20,000 nt of DNA, from assembly GCF_964340395.1 (NCBI RefSeq), contig NC_135553.1, positions 20,341,949-20,361,948 on the forward strand, given 5' to 3'. This stretch comes from Glandiceps talaboti. Taxonomy: Eukaryota > Hemichordata > Enteropneusta > Spengelidae. The position numbers and the translations under genes are program-made. This document shows positions 10,786 to 20,000 of the stretch, one piece after another; the stretch's first letter is position 1; every line of letters starts with the position of its first letter. The notes under the pieces were generated by a model, which was not told where the DNA came from, made no database searches, and saw only the letters and a list, made by a program, of their open reading frames with translations.

Positions 10786-10852
10786 CAACTCGTTCGGTAG
10801 GGTTATGTGCCAAAAACTCGGGGTTACGCACATGACCCTCCCGAACTCGTTG
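10786..10852. repeat. Imperfect hairpin with 26-nt arms
   Basis: The left arm 10786-10811 and right arm 10827-10852 are complementary at about 21 of 26 positions (shared GTTCGG, AGGGT and ATGTGC blocks) around a 15-nt loop. It lies just after the hairpin at 10691-10742. Confidence 0.65.
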
Positions 10853-10926
10853 ACTATCTATTACTTAATTCAGGCTTTCCATAGAGTGTGGAAAGTCTTG
10901 GAGAGTTTTATAATCAGAATTGTTCA

Positions 10927-10932
10927 TTTATT
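10927..10932 (-). terminator. Candidate polyadenylation signal of LITAF-like gene 2
   Basis: AATAAA on the minus strand, about 307 bp downstream of the gene 2 stop codon. AATAAA is common by chance in A+T-rich DNA, so this is only a candidate. Confidence 0.35.
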
Positions 10933-11238
10933 TTAATAACTGAATAATACCTCGCAGGTGTTGACCGATGTGTGAGGGCGCCCGTCACATTGCAGACGAG
11001 GAAACAGACTATGCATTGCTGAATATAGTACACGTATTATTTGCATTGTATATGGTTTTTTCGATAAAATCAACAAAGTATTGATTAAAAAAAAATATGT
11101 AAGTATTGAACAACATCAACTATCAACATAAGAGAAGACCTGTACTGTTTAAATATATACCCATCGGGTTAACTGCGTACGGAGGAATGAATACGGGTAT
11201 CATGATATGTCGTTGATTTGTCAGCCGCTGGTTGGTGT

Positions 11239-11341
11239 TCATCGTGAATAGGTTCCAAGGCGATGGTCACATTTTGGACATTTGTGGACGACGTCGGAAG
11301 CACTATCCATACACAATGGAAAGAATGCACATATCCAAAAA
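11239..11341 (-). CDS. LITAF-like gene 2, exon 3 (C-terminal half of the LITAF domain)
   Basis: The acceptor is CTATTGCAG. The first T completes a Gly codon with the two bases left by exon 2. It encodes FWICAFFPLCMDSASDVV, then HKCPKCDHRLGTYSR, then TGA. The PLCMD, HxCPxC and LGTY motifs identify the domain. Exon length (103 nt) equals that of gene 3 exon 3. An ORF of 332 aa that crosses this region in another frame is produced by the microsatellite next to it. Confidence 0.92.
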
Positions 11342-11604
11342 CTGCAATAGAAATAGAAATAGATAGCCGATAAATTACACCAGTGTATATACTTATGTTG
11401 CTATATATCTGTACTTTCTTTGTCTCGTTTTTAACGAAAGTGTGAAATGGGTATAGATACAAGATAAAGAGTTCACAAGGCGTGCATTGTTTGGCAAGAA
11501 CGATTTCCTTCACGAATATATAATTATACATTTTTTTGGAACGTTTTCCAACAGTACATCTGTATACATATGTATGTACGCACGCAAGCAGATAGACATA
11601 CATG

Positions 11605-11741
<137 letters not shown>

Positions 11742-11816
11742 GGGGGACTGAAGAGGAAATAGGAGGGGGCACAAGAAATACAGTTTCAGATACCATGCCC
11801 ACAGGTAGACAAACGT

Positions 11817-11828
11817 AAACAGACAGAC

Positions 11829-11861
<33 letters not shown>

Positions 11862-11952
11862 CACAGACACACACACACACACATACATACATACATACAT
11901 ACATACATACATACATACATACATACATACATACATACATACATACATACAT

Positions 11953-11983
<31 letters not shown>

Positions 11984-12013
11984 TACCATACATACATACA
12001 CACATACATACAT

Positions 12014-12046
<33 letters not shown>

Positions 12047-12169
12047 TATACATACACACACACACACACACACATACATACATACATACATACATACATA
12101 CATACATACATACATACATACATACATACATACATACATACATACATACATACATACATACATACATAC
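11817..12169. repeat. (CAGA)n-(CA)n-(CATA)n compound microsatellite
   Basis: CAGA units (to about 11860), a CA run, then long CATA arrays interrupted by CA runs near 11970, 12030 and 12055. The long Tyr-Val-Cys-Met open frames on the minus strand are artefacts: a 4-bp repeat lacking stops stays open in several frames at once. Confidence 0.97.
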
Positions 12170-12268
12170 GTCCGCATTAAACATTCGATAAAAGTTAAGT
12201 TTAGTAAGATTGAACAGACTATGGTAAATTAAAGGCAATTGATGAATACGCCTTTTCGGCAACCTTAC

Positions 12269-12587
12269 CCGAGGAGACACAGTATAATACAGCAACACCA
12301 AGCCCCTGCCCCAGGTTCGTGCGACACACTAGAGACTACATTTCGATGGCATCTAGGGCAAGTAACTGCTACAGGCATTTCACCATAGGTAGTCACCATC
12401 ATGGTTCGGATGACTGGCTGTGCCACCACCACTCTAGTAGCTTGTCTCGTCTCAGCTGGCAATATGGGAGGAGCGCGAGCCTCAGGGTATCCTCCACTGA
12501 ATTGCTGAGGAAAGCCCGGGTATACACCGGCGGGTTGCAGAGCCGGGTATGTCATTCCCTGTCCTCCTTGCTCTGAGTTATCGTATC
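12269..12587 (-). CDS. LITAF-like gene 2, exon 2 (linker and first CPxC half)
   Basis: The acceptor is TTGATAAAACAG; the two leading bases GA complete a Gly codon from exon 1. Coding starts YDNSEQGGQG and continues through an internal Met (12555), which a plain ORF scan would take as the start. It then shows a YPG-containing linker, TYGEMPVAVTCPRC, and EPGAGAWCCCIILCLLG. The donor is GG|GTAAGG, which leaves two bases; reading past it would give a stop at once. Confidence 0.92.
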
Positions 12588-13235
12588 CTGTTTTATCAAT
12601 GTATAGGGAAAAATGGGAAAAATAATACAGTGAAATTAAAGGGACTGTGGAAAAGGGAATTTGAATGATGATATAGACTGCAGATTAGATGGTGACACGC
12701 TTGTTTACAACACCATGTACATTGAATTATGAATAACATTAAAATATTACTTTACTTGAGCAAAACATAATAAAGAGTGAAAGATGGCTGTAGTTTCATC
12801 AGTGGCTAGTTAGACTGTGTAAGTTAACGGACCCTTTCAATTTATTTCACTGAGTACAATAACACATTTTACTGTGTTCTCGTATACATGAAATGATGAC
12901 CAGCGTGTATATTATTGGTGACGATGAAATAGTCAAGTGAACGCGAAAGCCATGCCATACCTACCTGCCTGGTGGACTACAAAGTAATTACTCGACTCCA
13001 GGGGCAAATATATTTTAAAAAGTGGACTACATATTTTGTTCATTATATTATGCATATTAAACGAAAAGTGAATTGCAAACTCAAACTATGTCAAGATTTC
13101 TGAGACGGGAACAAAATACAAGTGTAGAGGCTCATATACAAGCATTAGTTTACTTGAAATTCGGCGTTCTCTATATTACTTCAGAGTTGGTTTTAAATTT
13201 TGACGAGTACGATCGCCAGAAGAATATGTGTGTGG

Positions 13236-13375
<140 letters not shown>

Positions 13376-13397
13376 GGGGAAGAGAGAGAGAAGTGAA

Positions 13398-13398
<1 letters not shown>

Positions 13399-13442
<44 letters not shown>
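13399..13442. repeat. (CAGA)11 microsatellite
   Basis: A pure tetranucleotide run next to the GA tract. The same CAGA motif recurs in intron 2 of genes 2 and 3. Confidence 0.97.
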
Positions 13443-14465
13443 GTTCAGTCATTTATTCCTCCACTATAGAAAATAGTGGTCTGAGATACATCTAGTAAAT
13501 GCTTGGCGCCGGGCGCTCGATAGAAATCAGCCATCGTATTATGTTAATATTTGTATAATATTAGTCACTGGTTTATTATCTTTTTATTTATATTATTGTA
13601 TAAAGAAAAATATCAATATTAAAACCAACAGAAGATTAATTGCAAATGATTGTGAAAACTCTCACAATTTCTCAGCTTGTGAAATTCGTCACTGTCTAAT
13701 TTTAAAAGACGAGTCACAGTGATATCGTCTAGTTGATAACAACAAATAAAATATATTAATCACTATAAACATTTTTTTTTTAAAGTCAGTGGCCACGTGC
13801 ACTTCAAAGCCCCTGTGGTCTAAAGTGAACGGGTAGACACATAAATTGAACATATGCAAATGTGTGTTTTGCCTACGTGTCGAGCGGCAGGTTTTAAGAT
13901 AGGAAGTAACTTTTTTTGTATTTATTAACTTATTAAAGGAGAAGTGAAATTGTCACTATATACTGTAATCAAACAGTTCTGTATGAGACAGTTTCCCACC
14001 GAGATCAACTGACCAAGGTAACCTTTCATTAGTACATCTCAGCTTTTTATTTGACTCAGGTAATAAAAAAATCATTTTACAAATGATGGAGATTACGAAC
14101 ATGTTACACAAGTGGCGTCTCTCTACAGAATAGTCTACCTGGTTTTAATCTCAACATATACTGTATTATGTAAAGTACACAGACAAGAACCCCTCCCCCC
14201 CCCCACCACCACCACAAAAGAAATAAAGAAAGTAAGAAAACTCGATGACAGCTTCATCGATGTTACTGTTTTCACGGGGAACGGTCTTTCCTGAAGAACT
14301 CAGCAGATAAATGTAGTTTAAGCTATCAATCATTAACTGTTGTCAACCGATCGACTCGTAGGACTAGCAGAGGCGTGTGGGTGTAAATCTGTCACTGCAT
14401 GCATCACATGTGATATATACCAGTGGCAATACACACCTTTCATGATTTGTAATTCGGTAAACATG

Positions 14466-14473
14466 TGACGTCA
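14466..14473. promoter_or_regulatory. CRE palindrome TGACGTCA
   Basis: A perfect 8-bp match to the CREB/ATF site in intron 1 of gene 2. A regulatory function is not shown. Confidence 0.35.
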
Positions 14474-15002
14474 TCAAAACACAATACATATTTTCAAGTA
14501 TATCTGATGTAGATTTGGTCAAGTCTCCAGGCTAAGCATTTTTTTCATTCTTTATTTGAATTAACTAAATGTGTTTTTTCAACATAAGTGCGTTCTTTGT
14601 ATGAAATAATGGTCTGATTGCGAAACAGTCGGGTAACCACGTACAACCCTTGGGAAACTACTTGTAACAAAATTGGAGGAGATTTTCCTTCACGAATCTA
14701 AAACTGAATCATTTGAAGAATATGAACCTTAAAAATCCCCCAAGGAACTAATCGTGATATAGTCTAGTATCGGTTATTGTCAGAGATTTTAACCGTTAAT
14801 AAAATAAATCTTTCTACTAACTCATTTTTGCTTTATGTCTTGACCCGCGCGAATTACAAACAATAAACTAAGAAAAAGTACGCTACGACCAGTCTCGTTA
14901 TTCATACCACCATATATCCACCAAATATCAATACCATGTGTATTCACGGCCGTGTACTTTGTGTTTAGCCACAGACAAGTAAGAACGTGTCTGTGGTTTA
15001 GC

Positions 15003-15156
<154 letters not shown>

Positions 15157-15494
15157 ATTTATACTACTTTTTTGTCTTACTACTTATGAAATATAAGCCG
15201 AGATATGGTCAGACATGTACTGTGACTCCCATTTCAACAGAACAAACCTGATAGGTATAAAAACTCAAGAATCAAATGTGAAGGACAAATTACTGACACA
15301 AGGAAGTAAAAAAAAAACCTATGGTTTGCACACAGTCAGGTAGTACTATGAACAACAACTGCGTCACTTCGCCGGACACCTGTATTTTTAAGTCACTTGT
15401 AGTTGTTGTGCACAGCAAGAAAAATCAACAACTATAGCGTCTAAATCCAAAATTAATAATATCCTAAATTTATAAAATCTCAGAAGCTGCTTAC

Positions 15495-15540
15495 CCCCTG
15501 GATAGGATGGTGGTGGGTGGTCGGGTGGTTGGAACGCCAT
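15495..15540 (-). CDS. LITAF-like gene 2, exon 1 (N-terminus)
   Basis: It encodes MAFQPPDHPPPSYPG plus one base, ending at donor G|GTAAGC. PPSY is a PPxY-type motif. Just upstream a very strong acceptor (CTTTCTATTTCTTTCCTAG, exon base at 15563) suggests that the transcript has an earlier exon. The 23 bases between acceptor and ATG are open in frame and would read PGETKRQ, so either this ATG is the start with a split 5' UTR, or the protein begins in an upstream exon that I could not find. Confidence 0.8.
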
Positions 15541-15563
15541 TTGTCTTTTTGTCTCACCAGGAT
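15541..15563 (-). other. Probable 5' UTR or upstream coding part of gene 2 exon 1
   Basis: It is bounded on its upstream side by a long pyrimidine tract ending CCTAG, typical of an acceptor. The frame is open with a two-base overhang, the same phase as the exon 1/exon 2 junction of this family. Confidence 0.5.
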
Positions 15564-16772
15564 CTAGGAAAGAAATAGAAAGGAGTGTGTAGACCCGGAC
15601 GTGATATATCGTCACAGTACGTTTTTTTTGTTTTTTTGAGTGGGGTGCCACTCCTATTTTCACACACAACTGTCCGGGAAAATGCGGGCGATTTAAAATC
15701 TCCGCATGAATACCACGGTAAGCTTGTGTTGATATAATACCAGCCAACAGAATGAAAAGTGCTGAATAGCATATGAATCGAGAGAGTATCGGTAGAGAGA
15801 GGGTGGCGGGATGGGGGTGGGGGTGGGGTGGCGAGGATAGGTTATTATGTGTACGCCAAATTATGAACGTTAACGTCGTCGATGAGAACCGTCACCGATT
15901 TTACAAAAAATGGCAAACGGATAAAAACAAAAAGTGTAACAGTGTGTACTACAAAACTATGTACCCACATACCTACCTATATAACATAACAAGTAGCGAG
16001 ATTAGTAACTAAATAAGAAACTATAGCCGTTGATCAATTAATACTATGCAAACTACATAAGTAGTGGCTTATTTGTTACATGTATGCTACAGTATGATAT
16101 GGATTGATTCGGGCGAAGTGGTTCAAATCTCGACTATATAGTAAAAAGTAACAGTACACGGATTTGATATTGCTGATTTTCTTTTTTACTAATTTTCATT
16201 TGATTTCATCCATTTTCTATTTAAAAAAAAAATATTTTCAACATGTCACGTGACTTTTAAAATAAAGACAGTATAAAATAATAACAGAGCGTGATATACT
16301 CTAAGTTACCGCTTGAGGGCGCAAGTAATGAGCAATCGTCGAACGAATCATTGCCTCCGGAAAGTGCTCGACTGATCATGAGACTAAAGTCATCAGATGT
16401 CTAAGTTTATCCAACAAATTGATATTGAAGAAAACAAACAAACCCAACTCTTCAAATGGTTCACTTTATTTTCAAAACTCACATGACACCTTGTACAAAA
16501 TTTTAAAAATAAAGAAAATACATACATACATAAATTTCCCATTTAAACACAAGGGTGGCCCTATTTTTTATGTTTCTCATTACTTTTTCGAAGCAACTAT
16601 GAGTCGGTCAGTCGATTTTACAAAAAAAGTAAAATTATATATAAAAAAATCCTCATGTTTCTCTGGATTTCCTCCTATCTATCTTCTTTTTATTGGATTC
16701 CTGGTAACAAGCCCTTTCTCAGCTGCTCTGCACAATTGTCATGTTCTCAGCCCCCCATTTGAATAACGTCCG

Positions 16773-17144
<372 letters not shown>

Positions 17145-18002
17145 GAAATGTCTACAGGATTACTCCATTTACAGACACTTTGAAATTGGAAAAGACTGAA
17201 ATACATTTAATATTTGCAATACTAATATAGAAAAGATAATAATACCGAAACTCCGTTAAATTCACAAATCAACTATTTCATGGACACTTTTTCTAAAAAT
17301 TACTGAGACTGGAAAATATAAAAAAACGTTTTGCAAGATATTGATAAAACTGAATCTCCTAGGTAAAAACTAGTTTTTCCTTTAAGTAGAATTAAAACGA
17401 GTCACTTTAAAAGTGTATGTAGTGGGAACGGAGATTCCTGAGGGAGAACATGAAAGGGAACATTGACAACAATATACATTGAGTTAAAAAGAGCCATTTA
17501 AACATTTATATAAAAAGACTGCATCCAGCAATTTGTAAGACAAACGGTAAGGTTGACATCGTTGCAGTAAATTAGATCAAGTACTTTCAAATTGGGATTG
17601 CAGGTGTTAATAGTGTTAAATAGCAATAAGTTAATTCTGTTCAGAGAGGATCTTGAAAAAAAAACAATCAGATTGTTGGAGCTCCACTGTGTCGGTTCAG
17701 CAAACGAATCTCCATTATTTATATTCTAGTGGATACCCGGTAAATTAAAGTCACCACAGACAAGAACAACATCACCAGCAGTTTAATTTGACACGGTTCA
17801 TTGTACATTCTTTGGTATCAGGTGGTAGTATACAGTCGCAAAAAAGAGGCTACGACGTTTCAATTTAATCTGAACCCAAGTGATTCCCATATCAGTTTCA
17901 AGGCCAAGCCTTCTTGCAGTAACTGTGTCATCTTTCAAAGCCACTATGAAAGAAATGCTCTGTTTCGTGAACAAGTGTCGTCGTCAACGCCATGACTGTT
18001 GA

Positions 18003-18026
18003 TGACGTCAGCGGTCAAGACACGTG
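18003..18026. promoter_or_regulatory. CRE palindrome plus CACGTG E-box
   Basis: TGACGTCA (18003-18010) and CACGTG (18021-18026) sit 10 bp apart, between the gene 3 stop and the start of gene 2. Both are perfect palindromic matches to bZIP and bHLH sites; the role is unknown. Confidence 0.35.
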
Positions 18027-18063
18027 ATTATTCTTGTCAGAGATATAAAATACGTTAACGTTT

Positions 18064-18069
18064 TTTATT
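18064..18069 (-). terminator. Candidate polyadenylation signal of LITAF-like gene 3
   Basis: AATAAA on the minus strand about 144 bp past the gene 3 stop. Confidence 0.45.
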
Positions 18070-18212
18070 TAAATTTGATGTCGGAGCTGAAAATTTGGGT
18101 CGGATGGGTAATGAGAAACTGAAAAAAATAGGGTCACTCTAACAGACTTGCATGCACTGTGTAATGACGAATGAATACGGCTAACACGACTTGGCGATCA
18201 GCACGATGGTAT

Positions 18213-18315
18213 TTAACGTCTATGGGTTCTCAGGTGGTTGTGACAGTTTGGACACTTGTGGATGGCGTCGGCACAACTATTCATACACAATGGTATCCAC
18301 ATACAAAGCAAACAA
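18213..18315 (-). CDS. LITAF-like gene 3, exon 3 (C-terminal half of the LITAF domain)
   Basis: The acceptor is TTGCATTGCAG. After one base completing the split codon it encodes CLLCMWIPLCMNSCADAI, then HKCPNCHNHLRTHRR, then TAA. Motifs IPLC and HxCPxC fit the family. It is 103 nt, identical in length to gene 2 exon 3, and the 3' flank shares GAATGAATACGG with gene 2. No ATG-initiated frame covers it, so a plain ORF scan misses it. Confidence 0.9.
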
Positions 18316-18729
18316 CTGCAATGCAAATAGATAGTATATTTTAATGAATATATACGCCGTTCTTTGGATTTGCTTAATTTCGTTTTCAGCAAAGGTTTTC
18401 TTTTACTGAGTGTCTATTGCCAGGCTTGACCTTTGACACAGAAAAAAAATGTTTCTATGTACATCGAATCCTAAAACTTTGAAGTCGGACTATTGTTTTG
18501 GAGTATGGATGCAAGCTAGAAATGTCACATGGAGTGCATTGTTTAATTGGCTAGAACGATATTTTTCATCGTCACGAATATATATATATATATAGAGTGT
18601 CTGATGATCGCAATATGCGTGAAACTCCGAGTTGCACCCAAGAAAGAGTTCGAGTACTACCAAAACTATTACGCTCTGCCACTGCGGTATAGAGCACTAT
18701 CTTAGCAGATTGATACTCACCGAGTTACG

Positions 18730-19015
<286 letters not shown>

Positions 19016-19072
19016 TCTTGTATTGGTTTCGTCTAAATTTTCCTGGAATGTTTCATCTTACAATCATACAGG

Positions 19073-19073
19073 C

Positions 19074-19170
<97 letters not shown>

Positions 19171-19336
19171 TACACATACATACATACATACATACATACA
19201 TACATACATACATGCATATGCATGCATTCATGCATGCATGCATACATACATACATACATACATACATACACACATACATACATGCATATGCATGCATTCA
19301 TGCATGCATGCATGCATACATACATACATACATACA

Positions 19337-19368
<32 letters not shown>

Positions 19369-19430
19369 CATACATACGTATACATACATACATACATACA
19401 TACATACATACATACATACATACATACTTA
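19073..19430. repeat. (CAGA)n-(CA)n-(CATA)n compound microsatellite with a nested 70-bp repeat
   Basis: CAGA units to about 19142, CA to about 19168, then CATA to about 19430. Inside the CATA part, a block beginning CATGCATATGCATGCATTCA occurs at 19211 and again at 19281, a 70-bp period, showing a segmental duplication within the array. The Tyr-Ile-His-Thr frames are artefacts. Confidence 0.97.
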
Positions 19431-19558
19431 CGTTACTCTTGCTATGTGTTCATTATACAGTGGTTAAAATGAAATGTTGAGTTGTAAGTTTAACAGATCT
19501 TGAAGCAGACTATAATGGTAAATGAAAGGCAATGAATACGTCTTTTCGACATCCTTAC

Positions 19559-19871
19559 CCGACGAAACACAGCAGCACACAGCAACACCAAGCCATTATC
19601 CCAGGCTCGTACGACACACGAGATAAAACATTTTGCTGGCAGCTTGGACAAGTAACTACTACAGGCATTTCACCATAGGCACGCACCGTTATGGTTTCGC
19701 CGCTGTCTGGTTGTGTCACGACCACTGTAGTTGTCTGTGTTGTCCCAGCTGGTTGTACGGGAGGAGCCTGATCATGACCATCAGGGTATCCATCGGATTC
19801 CTTAGGAGGGTATGCACTTGTTTGCTGAGTCGAGCCGGTTATTCCTGTTTCTTGCTTTGGGTAATCGTGTT
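19559..19871 (-). CDS. LITAF-like gene 3, exon 2 (linker and first CPxC half)
   Basis: Acceptor GATCAAACAG; donor GG|GTAAGG. The exon begins with a two-base overhang, then HDYPKQETGITG and a Gln/Thr/Pro-rich linker, then RAYGEMPVVVTCPSC, then EPGIMAWCCCVLLCFVG. No Met start lies near the left end, so the exon shows only by frame and motif. It aligns with gene 2 exon 2, with the same phases, and the DNA around the donor (CAGCAACACCAAGCC on the plus strand) is shared. Confidence 0.9.
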
Positions 19872-20000
19872 CTGTTTGATCAATATATAGTAATAAAAAA
19901 ATGGGAAACTTAAAACAACGCAGTTAGAAGAATCATGGAAAAAGGAATACGAAATACAGGTTCCACTGAGTAGATGGTGGCGCCGTCTGAGATAAATCTT
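19872..20000 (-). other. Start of intron 1 of LITAF-like gene 3 (cut by the window edge)
   Basis: 129 bp. It resembles the equivalent part of gene 2 (12588-12700): AAAAATGGGAAA and GTAGATGGTGGC(G)-type blocks occur in the same order as AAAAATGGGAAA and TTAGATGGTGACA there. Confidence 0.75.

Larger units (their letters stand above)
9416..11238. other. Intergenic stretch between LITAF-like genes 1 and 2
   Basis: It contains the presumed promoter and 5' end of gene 1 (right of 9394) and the 3' region of gene 2. I see no coding exon. It holds a GTT microsatellite, a foldback element with direct repeats (10146-10465), two adjacent imperfect hairpins (10691-10742 and 10786-10852) and a possible gene 2 polyadenylation signal. 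Open frames at 10452-10655 and 10745-10936 have no recognisable domain, and the second runs through the hairpins. Confidence 0.6.

Noticed and set aside
14112-14294. 60-codon frame with a signal-peptide-like hydrophobic start
   Set aside because: It begins with GTG, has no ATG and lies in intron 1 of gene 2 on the opposite strand. No domain or neighbouring exon supports it.
15790-15850. G-rich plus strand (Pro-rich minus strand) as a missing first exon of gene 2
   Set aside because: The minus-strand reading is Pro-rich, but I found no ATG in a compatible frame and no donor in the right phase.
16105-16140. GGTTCAAATC as a tRNA or SINE B-box
   Set aside because: The surrounding sequence does not form acceptor or anticodon arms, and the A-box-like part is directly next to it instead of 30-40 bp away.
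19073-19430. Regular repeats as a possible CRISPR array
   Set aside because: There are no unique spacers of constant length; the units are 2-4-bp microsatellites in an animal-type genome.
19018-19480. Multiple open frames of 60-150 codons on both strands (Tyr-Ile-His-Thr and Tyr-Val-Cys-Met)
   Set aside because: Same microsatellite artefact, inside intron 2 of LITAF-like gene 3.
19633-19890. Plus-strand 85-codon frame (and the similar 12319-12576 frame)
   Set aside because: Both are antisense shadows of LITAF exon 2 in genes 3 and 2. They resemble each other only because the exons are paralogous.

Overview
This window looks like genomic DNA from a metazoan, most likely a marine invertebrate. 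The coding signal is in short exons joined across introns with GT...AG borders. The DNA is clearly A+T-rich and carries many long microsatellites. There are no bacterial-style gene runs, rRNAs or CRISPR arrays. I cannot name the phylum from the sequence.

The main content is a tandem array of three LITAF-domain (LPS-induced TNF factor-like / SIMPLE) genes, all on the minus strand and spaced about 6.4-7.3 kb apart. Gene 1 is exons 9394-9334, 6191-5891 and 5562-5457. Gene 2 is exons 15540-15495, 12587-12269 and 11341-11239. Gene 3 runs off the right edge; only exons 19871-19559 and 18315-18213 are visible. Each complete gene has the same plan: a short exon coding a Pro/Tyr-rich N-terminus, then a phase-1 intron, a middle exon coding a Pro/Gln linker plus the first CxxC half of the LITAF domain, then a phase-2 intron that splits the membrane-associated hydrophobic part, and a last exon coding the HxCPxC half and the stop. 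Genes 1 and 2 both come out at 155 aa when spliced this way. Most of this coding sequence is invisible to a plain ORF scan because the exons are short.

Genes 2 and 3 are the closer pair: intron and flanking sequence also match, including a block of (CAGA)n, (CA)n and (CATA)n in the same order inside intron 2. Gene 1 is more divergent.

Layout, left to right: 1-5456 is non-genic, with a dispersed repeat (1408-1510 and 3494-3580), a simple-repeat block (about 2072-2381) and a degenerate TGACG-rich minisatellite (about 4119-4206). 5457-9415 is gene 1. 9416-11238 is intergenic, with a foldback element and hairpins. 11239-15563 is gene 2, whose first intron carries a (GA)n tract and an oppositely oriented (CT)n tract. 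15564-18212 is intergenic, with a 370-bp compound microsatellite. 18213-20000 is partial gene 3.

LITAF-family proteins are known as zinc-binding, monotopic membrane proteins of late endosomes/lysosomes that bind WW-domain ubiquitin ligases and ESCRT components through N-terminal motifs. A role for these paralogues in endosomal sorting or innate immune signalling is inference from the family. I found no evidence for a wholly new system; the most interesting material is the structure and divergence of the cluster.
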